A stretch of 64,000 nucleotides of DNA from Dipteris shenzhenensis (taxonomy: Eukaryota; Polypodiophyta; Polypodiopsida; Gleicheniales), in assembly GCA_047967505.1 (NCBI GenBank), contig CM106540.1; one strand, written 5' to 3'. Position 1 is the first letter of the stretch, and each line of letters opens with the position of its first letter. The position numbers were made by a program, and so were the translations under genes. The notes beneath the pieces were generated by a model. It was given only the letters and a program-made list of their open reading frames with translations, searched no databases and was not told the DNA's origin. Shown in pieces: positions 24,044-37,373 of this stretch.

Positions 24044-26340
24044 CTATAAACCCAGCATGTGTAGACATATGCTGAAGTTATTTTTCTCATCTTCGAACAA
24101 GTCTTGGCACATTATGTGTAGAGTTTTGATCCCTATAGAATGTTCCCATTTAATTGTTGGATGGGCGGATATGATCCTGATTTGTTGGAGTTGCTTCCAT
24201 TGGATAAGCACTCGTGCATTGAGGTGATCTTCCACTTGTAGAGTAGCCACAAGCTCTTGGTACACCACCGTTGTACATTGTAGTGGGGCTTCATTGGTGT
24301 TGTCTTCCATTGCCTCATTGTTTTGCACTAGTAATTGGAGTTCAAGCTTGGAGACGATTATCTTTTGCGATTGCATCTCATCCATTTTTTCTTTGTATTT
24401 ATGGTAGATGGATGTATATGCCTCCTTAAGCTTTCTCATTTTCAAGGTAACCTTCGCCTATTGAGGAATGTCTTCAATGGTATTGGACCATTGAAGACTT
24501 GTGCTTGTGGATTGCTGCCCTCTTTAGCACTAGCGACTTGGTCCTTTAAGATTCTGCATTCCCTTGTAAGCTCGTCAATGCTGAAGGCACATACTATTAA
24601 AGATTGTTTCATGTCTTCAAGTTTGTCTTTGCAATCCTGGAGCTCTTTTTCTTTGGAGTGAGTCAAGCTTGTGCCATTGTCTCCATCTGCTGCTGAGCAT
24701 GTGTAGAGATCAAGGAGTTATAGTAGGTATGTAGGATTGCCGTTGCTTGTACTGTTGTTGTCAGTTGTGTTTGGCTTTGGTGGAGGTTGGAGGTCACATC
24801 CTTCATTGCCTTCTCTTGAGCTTGGAGAGCTTGGTTCTTGCGCACTTTTTCTACCTCCTTCTCATCTATTTGTGCTTGAAGTGCCTTGACTTCTATGGTG
24901 ATTGCTTGGAATTGGTCTTTCAATTTCTGTTGTTGTCTGTCTATCCAATTCTCTTGCATATTCTTCCTTGGCCAAGCTAGTGAATAGTTTGGACATTTGG
25001 ATCATTTGGCTAGCTTGATGTTGGAGAATGACAGACAGAGATGAGGAGTGGCAATATTACTGATACAAGTGGTGCCCATGTAGCCATCCTGATGATTCTG
25101 TAGTACTTGTGGGGGGTTGTTCCAATGGCATTTCAATCACTTGGGTACAATAGTCATATTGTTGATCTGGCACTAGCTCCCCTTGTGGCTCATGGACTGG
25201 CATGGCGTCGATGGGTGGTGTTGGTGCTGATGTAGCCTCAGGCTCTGGTGCTGACCTTGCCTCAGGCTCTAGTGCCAATCTTGCCTCAAGCTCTAATTGC
25301 TGCCATTGTTGGAGATATTCATTACAGTTGTGCATCGAGCTGTAGCATATCGTGGGGCGATTCCTCAATTCCGACCTCCAGGATATGCATTCCTTTTAAG
25401 GTATCTGCATTTGCCAATGTGATAGTAGGAGAAGTTGGTGACAGCTCCCATACTGGTGAGAAGGGAATGCCCAACTCCTCAATTGGTTTTGGTGACTAGG
25501 GCAGATTCATTTCTCAATCTTGTAGTTCTTTTTTGATGATTATAGCCAATAAGTGTGGAATTTTACATTTTTGGCCTAATGAACCATCTAGTTTCTTTGT
25601 GAAGAAGATGACTAAGTGCTGGATCCAATCTTGCTTTAGTTTCCTCCTCAGCAAAACAAATGTGCGGAGTGGAAGGGATTGATTATTGCCGCACTTAACC
25701 CCTAGGATTGTGGATAGGAACTGTGCTACTTCCTTGAGGTGAGGGTTAAGGATGGTGCGAAGTAATATGCCGTCCCTATAAAACAATGTGCCCTTGGTAA
25801 GGAGAGACTGTACTTCGCATCGGTAGGCCATGTAGGGTATTTGGCACCTTGTGTTGGGAGTGAGAAGGCCCTTTGAATGACTTTACTATCAAGGATAATG
25901 TTGAGTGGGGGCTCTGATGTACAGTGATGGTACTGTACTTGCCAACCTGTGCATTGCTAGATTGGTAAGAACGGAGAAAGTCCCTGATGTATGTGGTCAT
26001 TGTAAGATTGTCCTCCATGAACTTTAGGCTCTCATACAAACTGCCTAGACCCCTTTGCTCTAAGTAAGATGTTGTTGCCTTGGAAAGAGCATAAGTCGAT
26101 GTAGGTGGCACACAAGTTCCAATGACTGGGCCCCGTCAATGGTTGTGTAGGTCGGTGGTGACTAGGGTGGCATTTGTTCTTCTTGGTCATGCACTGAATC
26201 CTCCTTAGAGCTATCACTCTGGACCACACATGCCTATGGTCGCCGTGGTTTGAGAGGATGTAGATGGCTGCTGCGAACTCTGGAGGGGTCTTGTGGTTGA
26301 GGCGGTGGGCTCTTTCTATGCATCCTCTTTAGTGGTGGCA
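24044..26340 (-). pseudogene. Degenerate coiled-coil reading frame, probably a transposon-borne ORF
   Basis: A discontinuous minus-strand frame. It opens with a basic, Pro-rich start (MPPLKRMHRKSPPPQPQDP, near 26340). A globular stretch follows (25 to 26 kb; SLYESLKFMEDNLTMTTY..., then a GQKCKIPHLLAIIIKKELQD segment). An acidic Pro/Ala/Glu linker with repeated EPEARSAPEPEA lies at about 25290-25190. Then come strongly charged heptad-like helices (24959-24663 and 24666-24044, for example KALQAQIDEKEVEKVRKNQA). The layout recalls the 'putative plant transposon protein' frames found in some plant LTR elements, but I do not recognise it with certainty. It lies between gypsy gag and pol remnants on the same strand. 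Frameshifts and stops mean this copy is not functional. Confidence 0.45.
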
Positions 26341-26929
26341 TTTTTTCTGAACCTGCATCCATGTGCATGTGGTGTACCGTTGATTATTAGATTAGTTGGC
26401 ATGCAGATATGACCTTTTTGTGTGTTTGTGAGAGATCTTATTTTTATATACACTTTGATAGTGTGAAATGAAAGTGTGTGGCACAATTATTCATGCAATC
26501 ATCTATGTGTCTAAGCAAAAGCGTGTGAGTGCACGTGACCTAGTAGCTAGGTAGGGACTAACTATATGCTTTTTGTTATTGCTGGGATTTCATAGGGCAG
26601 CTAGAACTTAGGCATCACTTCTGAGCCCTAGGTTGCCCTAGGTTGAAATCAGTTGATGCTACCTATATGTGGGAAAACGTGTGCAACAGCCATATGGTCT
26701 AGATGGAGTAGTGTGATGGCCGGTAATCTAGGTGGTAGGTCTTCTAGAAATCAATTAAAGGACTAAGATATAATTTTATAGTGAATAGGTTTTTTGGATT
26801 AATAATTGTGATCGTATCCGAAGGTTCTTCCTCTCATAATTCATTGCAAGTGATATGGTAGAGCTAATTGAGTGTGGGTGGAATGTATTAATCTTCGCCC
26901 TATGATTTGACTTCAATCTAGTAGTGCAT
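26341..26929. other. No recognisable gene
   Basis: AT-rich sequence with no supported feature. Confidence 0.4.
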
Positions 26930-27552
26930 TTTCTCTTTCGATCTTTTTTATTTGGCAATTTCTAAGGAATGTGGTTTTGGTAAAGTTTGTCTGAATTGGT
27001 CAATGTATGCTGAGACTGTCTCATTCTTGAATTGTCTAAAGGCATCCCATTATTTATATCCTGATCCTTGAATTGTGCAACCAATAAATCTTTCTTTATC
27101 AACTTTTCAAAAGACTTCCAGGTGTCTATTTGTCTTCAACTATGCTTTGTTACATTCCAACAAAGAGTGGCACTCTCTACCAAATGATTAGCAACACAAT
27201 TGATTTTTGAATTTTTTAAAAGAATATTTTCCCTAAAAATTAATCATCTAGCTAACTAATCCATGAGAGAATAGTGTATGCATCCCATTAAAGTTATGGA
27301 GTGTAAAGGCTTTTCTATAGATTTTGTTCCCAATGAGGATTTCGAGCTTTGAGTGTAGCTTTCATAGTCCCAGAGAGACACTCTTCTTTCGTATCAATAC
27401 CAAATGACTCTTCATCTTATGAATGCCTGTTTCTCTTCTTGATCTTAAATTTTCGCACCAAATCCTCCCTATACTTTCACTCATGTACCAATTGTGCGTG
27501 TAGTGCATCAAATTGTCCTTTAAATGTGGGTGCAAGTGGTAGATCGCCCATA
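26930..27552 (-). pseudogene. Ty3/gypsy gag remnant
   Basis: On the minus strand a frame starts MGDLPLAPTFKGQFDALHAQ at 27552. A retrotransposon-gag region follows further down at about 27230-26960 (SATLCWNVTKHS; DTWKSFEKLIKKDLLVAQF). Frameshifts intervene. It is in the same orientation as the RT-RNase H remnant at 21715-22572, so both could derive from one element. Confidence 0.55.
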
Positions 27553-28954
27553 GTGATGCAATAAATTGAAATAGAGTGAAACAAAGGCAATAAAAATATT
27601 TAAGTGTCTAAGAATATTCGTGGATTGAAGTTATTTATGCATTTTTGGGCCTTTGAGGCAAGCAATCTACTCTAGAGTGAGATTTCCTAGGTTTATTCAT
27701 TATCTTAGAGCTAAAAATCTATAAGAGCAGTATCCACATGACCAGTCTTTCCTAAATGGTTGTCTTATAATCAAATACAAAATAGCCTAATACTTGCATA
27801 GAAGCCAAAAAGATTCCTCAGTCTTAATTTTTAAAGATTATATACAATATTGAGTGGCTCTCACTAGCATAGAATACACACTTGACAAAAAAAGGAAAGA
27901 GAGAGGCCTTTATAAGACCTTTGCAGGGGCCCTAAAGGAGATCCTTCCAACCTAATTTTAGTTAAGCAAAAGTGAAGAGACATTGTGAAATATTTTCACG
28001 AGAAGAAGGGTGAAAAGTATACCCTACGTAAGCTATGATTGAAATAGAGGATGGAACTTGCAGTTGCAAATCAGCAAGCGGCAATAATGAGAAGCACTTA
28101 GGCATGAAGGCAATTGGATGCGATGCAATTTGAAGACAAAAACCTCCTCCTTTAGTGCAACTACTTCCCTTTCATGAGGAGATAAGTGATTTTCTTTCAT
28201 TTATTCTACTTCATACACGTACTATCTATCCATAAGAGAGTCCCTGATACAATTTTCCAAAAAAGGAGAAGGCAAGCAATTGTTTTGCCAATGTGTGTAT
28301 AGCTTCTTAGATGGTACATAGGACTACATAAATGACTCTTGGTGCTAGGAGATGTGCATCAAGGTATTGTAGATGGCCATTTCAAAGACAAGCTTGAGGA
28401 TGATGATAACAATACTGGAGGATAGAAAGTGATGGATCTCTTGAAGAAGTTTCAAAACCATACGTTTGTGTAAAAATGCATAAAAGTTGCCATTGGGGGG
28501 TGAGATGCTCCTTGCCAAGTTTTGGGGACTCTTCTAGGGGCGTGTTTCCCTGTAGCCCGAATGAGTGCATTCGGTATGCGGATGCAGACAACCAATACAG
28601 TTCATGCGAAGGATTGTATCCATTTGGCTACTGGGTGCTACTTTGCCTGATTGGATGATGTGTACCAATTATTCAATGTCAAATCGCTCACCGGATAGCT
28701 CTAGAATTTGCTGGCAAACAAACGCTGTTTCTGCCAGCCAGCGCACCGGCCTCTGCCTAGTTGAACGAAATGACTCTTGTCATCAATGTAGCCATTCATA
28801 AAAGCAAGGGTGAATGTAGTTTCACGGGTGAGACAAAATTGAACGTGGTAAGAGGCACACAAGCAATGTAACCCAAATTGGATTGCTCTTCCCAGGATTT
28901 AGATAATGGAGGGGCCTTGCTCGTTATCAAGGTTAGCGCTTTGCGAGCTTCGCA
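27553..28954. promoter_or_regulatory. Upstream region of VIPP1 (no other gene seen)
   Basis: No convincing gene. The last few hundred bases must hold the promoter and 5' UTR of VIPP1. I cannot identify a convincing TATA box or transcription start. Confidence 0.35.
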
Positions 28955-29123
28955 ATGGCTGGTGTTGTGGTTGGCTTGGGACACAGCATCCCTCTGGGCT
29001 GCGTCTCTTCCTCTTCCTCAGTTCCTCGTCGCCTGGATAACCGCTCACCGGACCGCAGATCCTTCTCCCTGCACAGCTGTTTCGTCTCACGAACGACCCA
29101 TTCTTGTTTTTTTAATGGGGGAG
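28955..29123 (+). CDS. VIPP1: VIPP1 exon 1 (transit peptide)
   Basis: Encodes [20 protein letters not shown] and 36 further residues, rich in Ser, Arg and hydroxylated residues with few acids, as in plastid transit peptides. The donor is GGAG|GTACAG, leaving phase 1, which matches the phase-1 acceptor of exon 2. The next exon is 8.3 kb away, so the assignment rests on phase, composition and position. Confidence 0.75.
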
Positions 29124-32100
29124 GTACAGCCAAGACTGCCTTCTGTTCACTTTCCTTCCGTGTTTTTAGTTGGATGTTCGCGTGCCTCCACTTTTAGAAA
29201 CATGAAAGGTTGGGGTGAAGCCCAACGTATGTTCTGAATGAAATCATGTATGCAAATTACTCCGTAAACGGGACGACGTAATCATAGCGTGCGGTTACGA
29301 TGGGGTTGGATGCTCCTACTAATTCTTCTAATAAAATTATGCGAGTTTATTAAATCTGATAGCATTTTCTGGTGCTTTAAGAATGCTTCTCCGTCTGTCT
29401 GCTAACAAGTAGCGAATTGTATACATCTTCTGTGGTACGCCCAGTAGACCCTTTAGACAACGTGCGCTGGAATTTATGAAAATCTAGGCAGATTACTCGT
29501 GTGCACGTCTCAAATGATCTGTCTCGCTCAGTTCGTTAGTTACAGTTCTACCTCTACCAGGTACGCTTGCATCAAGCTATAAAAATTTATGATTTTAATC
29601 ACTGGTTACCGTGTCATTGCTTGCTCCTACCAAGTGCAGCCGCAATAAACTTAAAAAAAAAACCCTGAAAAGGAATAGAACGAGAAAATTGGGAATAGAA
29701 CGAGAAGCTCGAGAATTCGGGATTGGGAGATCAGAATCAAGAGACTCGTGAAATGCCTCTGGAACAAATGGTGTGGAACAGGATGGCATTCAAAAGGACT
29801 TAATGCGATTGCATATCCATGGCTTCGGTTTGGGACGCCTACGCTTGTTCGAACCCAGAAACCGCGGATTTACTTCATCTCTGATTTGTTCATCTCGACC
29901 GAGTCATTTGAAATCACTCGAAGAAAGTTATAATTACTTAACCTTGCTTTACATTAGCGTTAGTCTCCTGGGATGTGTTTGAAAGGCAGGGTGGAGGGAA
30001 TGTAGTGGGCTAGCCACAAGGATCCCCCTACTCTCGTGGATTGGGTGGATTCAGGGGTAGTTTTGAATTATTGATGGGTCGAAACATACCCCTAGTGCAT
30101 GGCGCCTGATAGGATCTGGGCTGTTTCTAGCATAGCTACCAAGAACGAGAACACTAATCAGAATGAGCAACATACCACATCATCATACAAATATACGCTG
30201 TTACAAAGAAAAACACACAATTACAGATGTTTGCTTTTAGAAAAGGAACAAGGTACAACTGACCTTCACGCTAGAGATTTAGACACTTCATATTATAAAT
30301 AATTCACAGGACACATTTATGAATTTGCAAATCAATTATCAAGCCTCAAAACGTTGAAGACAACATTATAAATGCTCAAAATATTTAGAGTAAATGGGTA
30401 CAAAGAATATATATATATAACCTTATCTTGTGGAACAGCCCAGGCAATGTTCCCTAGCCATTCCTTATGTTTGGAGTTCCCTAGAAGCTCCCTATTTGTC
30501 TTAGTGAGTGGAACGTATCTCCAAGTTCTATTCGTATTGAAGGGCGTTCCCTGTAACACTGGTCCCTGGTTCAGGAGGGGGACAGTTAGATGGTCATCTG
30601 TCAGTTGGAGGATGGCTTGATCGTCTGTAGAGTTCACAAGGTGGTGACTCTGCGGATGGACCTAATGGTGGTACCTATGCATCTGTAAGATTTTGCCAGG
30701 TTTGTGACGTTGTTCTGCAGTGCCACATCCGGTGGGGACTGATCTGGTTGGCTTGGAGGGTTCATGTACATTGTGGAGTGGTACCTGGAGGAGCAGGAGA
30801 TGTGGGTGCGAGGATGCCTTCGACTTGTTCCTAAGAGCTCTCCTGTGGGAGCTAATGGAGGGTCTCTTTGATTTTGTGCCTCTCAACAACTCAAAGTGGA
30901 CCTGCACCAGAGAATGAGGGTCATTTCCCCACACATGGGTCCCCAAATGAAGGGTAGTCCCCTATTATATATACAGTTTCCATTGCCTCTATCTGTGCAG
31001 ATTCTCTCCCTCATGCAGTGCTTGCTAGGGACCAAGGGAGGGCAGAGTTTCCACGCACTGTCTGAGGGCTTGTGCATCGTAGATCTAGAGGAGTCTGAGG
31101 CACTGATTTGCGATTGCAGGCCTGCTTATTAGGCGATCTGCTGCGGCCCATATAGGCAGCTGTTTTGCTAAAGGTTTGCCTCTCCTAGTGCTCATTACAG
31201 AGGTTGCCCTTCTATTCCCCAAGCAGTCTGGTCCGATCGCGGCTGTTTGGACAGGAACCATGGGCTTCGGAGGTACAGTTGGAGCAGCTTTTGCAAGCTA
31301 TTTGCAGCATCCACCCAGGGCGATCTGGAGCAGATCTTCCAGGCAGCTCTTTGGGACTGTTTTTCCCAGGTTCTTGGCAGCAACTTTGGGCTGTCTGCCC
31401 ACGGCACCTTGCAGGTGTAGTTCGGGGCAGTCTCCCAAGGCCAGGACAGCCAGCAGCTCCACGGTAGAGGGTCACGGCATGGTCAAGAAAAGGGGGCAGT
31501 GCGGGGTAATGTTACCGCCCATCATATTACCAGGGAACGGCGTTCTGACATCCGGAACGTCTGGAATGCCGTTCCAAGAAGCAAGTTGCGGAACCGGAGC
31601 GGCACCGGAGTGTCCTTTTTTTTTTGGCTCTTAGAAAGTTTCAAATGGGTGTTTTAGAGATTATATAGAAAGTTTAAAGCTCTAAAATGTTAGTTTCTTT
31701 CATTTTCTAGCATAGTTTTATGTCATATGATGACGTGTTGTGTATGACGTGGCACTCCCGTTCCCCTGTTCCCCTTCCCGGAACGTTCCCGTTCCGACAC
31801 CCGAATTTAGGGAATGTTCCTGTTTCCTAGAAATCCTCGCTTGTGTGTCGACTAAGATCGCATGGATCAGGTGAGCTGTTGTTTTGTTGCCAATAGGAGT
31901 ACGAGGTCTGGAATAGCTCCATGGCTCCCCCATGTATGAGCAATGAGGATAAACTCGACGGCACCAACTATGCTCACTGGAGACTCAACATCCCATAAAG
32001 GATTGTGGCAGCTTGTCCAGGGTTATGAATGGAGGCGAGAGCATCCCAAGAGCTCAATCAACTGGTATGTTGACCAGGAGGAGCTAAAGGATATGGGAGG

Positions 32101-33772
32101 ATCGGGATCCGAAGGCCCATTCAGCTTTGGTCAGGACCATCTCCAAGGAGGTTTCTCCGGCAATTCAGAACTGGAGAGTGCATTTGAGGTTTGGTCTAGA
32201 CTTGAGGACCTCTATGCTCGAGACTTGGTGATGTGGGTTGTCACCTTGCAGGGACTAGTTTACAATCTCGAGCTCCCTAAAGAGAGTTTTATGCAACTTT
32301 TTCTGACGTGGGCCAAGATTCTCCATGATCAGCTATTGGCTATGGGTGCTGTTTTGACTTCAAGTCAGTTGGCAGCGCTCATGCTTACCAATCTCCCTCC
32401 AGATTATGACGTAGTTGCACGAGCATTAAGGATCCAGGTCACAACACGTCTGATGACCTGAGCTCCCTTCTCCTAGAGGAGGAGTCTGTTCTTATCTCCC
32501 AAGGGAAGCTCATGATTACTTCAGATGCCACTCCAGGTGCTACTTCAGCTGGAGGTGAAGCCCTTGCAACAGTGCACAAGAAGAATTGGAGCACATGCGG
32601 TAAATTTGACCAGAGATTGCAGGTCCAGGAAGAAATCTAAGGATCTGGACTCAGAGTTGGATTCCTCTTCTCAGTCTAGAGGTTCCAAGGCAATTATGGC
32701 TCTAGACGTTCCAAGGCAATTATGGCCATCACTGCCTCAGCGTTCTAGTGCTAGTTCTGGGTCCCTTCACGGGTCACAACCAGGGAGGGCTTGTGGGAGG
32801 CTGTGTGGGCTGCTTCTGGCCCTAATCAATTGAAGTCCTTGCAGGCAAGGTAACAGTGTGGAGCTATGGACCAGATGAGTTCAAGGTTCACTGCTTGGTG
32901 GTGCAGAGACTACAGAGCTGGTGAGTACCAGCATTTGAAGTCCGGAGTTCCGTTCGTGATGATCTCATTGGAGGATACAGGTCATGGTGGATACCATAGA
33001 TCATTATACCCCACTGGGACTTCAGTGTGACTGGCTTGGGAAATCATGATTGGGGAAGTTTCCTTCTTTGTTCGAGGTGACATTTTGGTTCGAGTATCCA
33101 AGTTAGGGCGGTTACACACCGCCCACTCCCTGCTCAAGCGAGAAAAGGTTTGGGCAGGGAATGCTTTACACACCAACTTCCAAGTGGACATGATATGAAG
33201 AAACTATACTACATTTATTGCAAGCAAAGAGAAATTCTTACGTGGTATAGCTTGCAGGCTCTGGGATTGAAAGGCCCTTATTTGGTGCTCTCTCCGAGGT
33301 GAATCCAGTATACCAGTGCTGGAGGGTCCATGGTTGCATTTTCATCAACTTGTGTCTTCAGATTATATGTTCACCACCATGAGGTGCAAGGGAGGGTGTT
33401 GGAGTTATGTGCATCTCACAATGAGTGAGGGCTCTTTTGTGGTGTGCCCGCCTTTATTCAGGTGAGGATAGGCTATGTTTGGAGGCCTTTTCAAGGCTGT
33501 TGGGGGGGCTGTTTTGCCCAGCCTCCAGGGCTGGTTTGCTAGGCCTTTAGGGCCCTCACCATGGTCGGGTTTAGTTGACTAGGGGGTTGGCTGGTCGGTT
33601 GACTGACCCTGGGTCGTTCAGTTGGCTGCCCTCGGTTCAGCCCACTAGGCAGGACACTATATATAGCCCTGCCCACTCCATGTCATGGCATCACTTCTAG
33701 AGCATTTATCTCCTCTTCTCTGGGTGTATTCCCCTGCTATATATACAGTTTCCATTGCCTCTATCTGTGCAG

Positions 33773-33808
<36 letters not shown>

Positions 33809-36800
33809 GCATGCTTCTGCACTGCACTCAACTCTCACTTTAGGGGGCTATTTAGAGGCCTCCTCAGCCAGTCTACGGACTTACAGACTCAGCTAGTCTG
33901 CGGATTTACAAACTCAGTTTGTCAATCTACAGACTGAGTCTATGGAAGGACTTTGAGCTAGATGCATATATAAGGAGCCTCCATCACCCTTTGCAGTTCT
34001 ATTGCAACCTCAGCAGCCTGTAGCCTCGAGCAGTTCTAGGGAGGACTAGCAGGCCAAGCAGCAGATAGAACAGAGAGAAGAGCAGTCACCATCTCTCCAT
34101 CTTTACCTACAGAAAGGGACTCCCTTCATGGGAAATCAACTGGATGGAAAGCTATGGAATGCAGAAATACCTTGGCATCTTCTCAACTTTGTTGAGGTAA
34201 GCCATGAACTGACATAATGCTTCCCCTTCAGAGGTATCATAACTGTTTCAGCCAGTAGGATAGGGTAGGGTGTTTGTGCCTTTACCCCTAACTCCCCTAT
34301 CAGGAAACGTTTGTGTAAAGTTTCTATCTTTTCCCAATTCATCCTAGAGAGTCCAGGTGCTCAAGCTGGGCATCCATAGAGGATTATTGGTCTGCACTAG
34401 CATAACGTATAGAAACTTTCTCATTTCCCAATTCCACATATGAGCCTTTCTGCATTTATTTTGGAAGCTATACAAAGCTTTCAAACCCCCTAGAATCCTC
34501 CTTTCCACACATGCATTCCATTTGTAGTTGTTTGTAAAATCCAGCCTTAGGTATTTATAGGTGTTGATTGTTTCCAGGGTCTCGCCTTCAAATGTGACAT
34601 CCACTTGTTTATTACGTGTTCCGATCACCATAACTTTTGTCTTATCTATGTCGATCTGCATACCGGAGTCTTTGCAGAATTCTCTCAGTGTATCCAAATG
34701 TGCTTGCAGATTCTCCTTGTTTTTTGCAAAGAATACCACATCGTCTGCGTAGATAAGTGTTGGCAAAGCATACCCTGCAATCTGAACACCTTTCTTGCTG
34801 TGTCTTCTCATCCACCCCTCTACTGCTCAATTGAAATCCTTAGAGAGTGGAAAAGAGTGGATCTGTGTGTAGCATGGCAGTCATATCAACTCAACTTTCA
34901 CACAACTTGGTTCTGTAACTGTACCTTCCTATGCTCAAAATCTCTGCAAGTTGACTGCTCATGGAGGTAGTTCAAAAGGCTACAGGATGCTTTACTTTGT
35001 TCTTATATGTTCATTGTCGCTGTAGTGGTGCAAAACATGAGCTCTAGTCTTCACTATTGTCTTATTGCATAACTTGTAGGTCCTTTATATCCAGCTCGAG
35101 GCATTTTCTCTACCCCCTATCACCCCTGATGGGTTAACCTTGCGATCTTTCTCCAGCTGTAGGTGCATAGCTGGTAGGTCCTCTATATCCAGCTGATCTT
35201 TCTACAACCATCCAGTTCCACTGCTAGAGCATAAGAACTCTCTTATTCTGCATCTCACTGTCTTTTGTGCTTGAGGTTACATCGTGATTCTTGAAGAAAA
35301 TATATTAGCCTTGGATTGTACAACTCGTAAAAAGGCTAATTTATCTTCAAATCGCCCAAATCTTATCAAATGTTCTTTGGTGTACCAACTCCTTTTGTGC
35401 TGGATGATATTCTCTATGTTTAGTGGTTGCCCATTTGCAAATGTTGTTAACTTTGGCATCATGCATGCTTCTTGTGTTGGAAAGTAGAGGATAGAATCAC
35501 TCACTCCCTCACACTCCCGGATCGCAGCTCAAACAACACTCAAAATAGAAGGGGAGAGAAAGATAGCAAAACTCAGATATATATTCATCCACAGATGTGG
35601 GCAGACAAAAGCTCAAAGGTGAGCATACAACCAGCCAAGAGATGCTGGACCAAAGCCTGAGTCTACTCCTCTCCTTGTGCAATTGACTGTGCAAGGCTGG
35701 TCTGTGCAATTGATGAGGAGAACTGTGGGGGGAAGGGGGTTTATATAGGTGGGCAGCCAGCCCCTAGAACTGACCGACTTTTCAGTCGGTTCCAGTCTGT
35801 AAGAATGACCCCGAGAAGGGCCAAGATGGCTGCCTTCTGGTCGGAACCCTTTGGCCTATATAAGGCCCCATATGCAGGGCCTTTTGGGCTGCTGCTGGCT
35901 GATGCTCATGTGCTGTAGATGCCCCCGCATGGGCCTGTGATGCTGGCGCAGTGTTTCACATAGGGTGCTGCCCTCTTACAGCAAGGTACTCTCAGCCCCC
36001 GCATCCCCCTAGAGTCTCTTGCCCCCTTGTCCCCTCCAATCAGGGGCTCACAGGTGGGGCAGTGACATTTCTAACACCCCCTCTCAATGACACAACTGTG
36101 GGCCTATCCCCATGCGTCGAATGAGGTGTTCCATCTGTTCCCTGGGAAGCGCCTTCGTGAAGACATCCGAGATGTTGTCGTCAGTCGGGCAGTGCATCAA
36201 CTCTGACTTCTTTGTCGATGAGTTCATGAACAAAGTGGTAGTGGACCTCAATGTGCTTCGCCCATGCGTGAAACATGGGGTTGTTGGCGATCGCTATGCA
36301 ACTCTGGTTTTGTCGCACATAACCACCGTCACATCTTCTTGGGCCATGTTCATGTCCTCCAAGATCCACCTGAGCCACAATGCTTCGCATGCCGCTGTAC
36401 AAGCAGCCCATGCTTCTACAGATGTCTCGGCCATCTGGATGTGCGGAAGAACAGACAGACAAAAGCTCAAAGGTGAGCATACAACCAGCCAAGAGATGCT
36501 GGACCATATCCTGAGTCTACTCCTCTCCTGGGTGCTTGCCTATGCAAGGCTGGTTTGTGCAAGTGATGAGGAGAAGTGTGGGGGAGAGGGGGTTTATATA
36601 GGTGGGCAGCCAGCCCCTAGAACTAGCCGACCTTTCAGTCGGTTCCAGTCTGTAAGAACCGACCCTAGAAGGGCCAAGATGGCTGCCTTTTGGTCAGTTT
36701 CTAGGCCGACCCTTTGGCCTATATAAGGCCCCATATGCAGAGCCTTTTGGGCTGCTGCTGGCTGATGCTCGTGTGCTGTAGATGCCGCCGCATGGGCCTG

Positions 36801-37329
36801 TGATGCTGGTGCAGTGTTTCACGCAGGGTGCTGCCCTCTTACAGCAAGGTACTCTCAGCCCCCCCATCCCACTATAGTCTCCTGCCCCCTTGTCCCCTCC
36901 AATCGGGGGCTCGCAGGGGGGCAGTGACATTTCTAACATCTTGTGCTAGCATTAGGTATGGGGTTTGTGCTTTTGATCTGCCACTCTTTCCTATGCAGCC
37001 TTGACTCAATGCTTCATTTATGAAAACTTGGTTCTTTTGAAAAGGTGCCTTTTGCCCTTGCATCATGCTTCATTATAGTCATTTGGAATTCATAACGTGG
37101 GATCTCCAAGTCTAAGTATTCTATACGAAGACCAACTTTCAATTTGTTGTCCCCATCAACCCTCATTTTGTTTTGTGATCCCTACCATGATGACTTTTGG
37201 CTTGTTCAAGATCTCTTCCATTTTTGAGAAATTGCAAAATCCATTGGTTGCACTCAAGTGATCTTTGAAGCTAGACCTATCCCATATTGATCATTGGCTT
37301 GTAGTAGCAGATGCCTGGAGGCTATGTGT

Positions 37330-37373
<44 letters not shown>

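Larger units (their letters stand above)
30957..34000 (+). mobile_element. Degraded Copia-like LTR element with gag only
   Basis: A block of about 50 bp (CCCCT, then TATATACAGTTTCCATTGCC) occurs at 30957-31007 and again at 33730-33779, consistent with shared LTR sequence. A polypurine stretch AGGGAGGG ends at 33396 and is followed by TGTTGGAGTTATG, a good 3' LTR start. A TATA-like ACTATATATAGCC lies at about 33656-33668. Gag lies between. The 5' LTR limits and the 3' LTR end are unclear; no pol is recognised. Confidence 0.6.
35475..36938 (-). mobile_element. Internally deleted Copia element with both outer LTR ends and 5-bp TSD
   Basis: On the minus strand the order is: partial 5' LTR (36938-36456, starting TGTTAGAAATG), RNase H coding end (36455 to about 36090), polypurine tract (GAGAGGGGG, 36086-36077 region), then a 602-bp 3' LTR (36076-35475, TGTTAGAA...TTCCAACA). 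The two LTR copies match over about 480 bp. The 3' end of the 5' LTR, primer site, gag, protease, integrase and most RT are missing through one internal deletion. The outer boundaries and TSD are intact. Confidence 0.92.
35277..37070 (-). pseudogene. Second RTE-like LINE C-terminal fragment, split by a Copia insertion
   Basis: On the minus strand, 37066-36944 reads ...[12 protein letters not shown] and, after the inserted element, 35469-35277 continues [20 protein letters not shown]. The KAQTPY segment matches the one in the fragment at 34342-34136, so two copies of one LINE family lie close together. The Copia element at 35475-36938 interrupts this copy. Confidence 0.6.

Noticed and set aside
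31176-31634. 152-codon plus-strand frame in VIPP1 intron 1
   Set aside because: No domain, composition driven by G+C-rich text, and overlapping open frames on both strands. No splice or homology support.
36112-36726. 204-codon plus-strand frame
   Set aside because: It is antisense to Copia RNase H and LTR sequence; the minus strand carries the recognisable protein.
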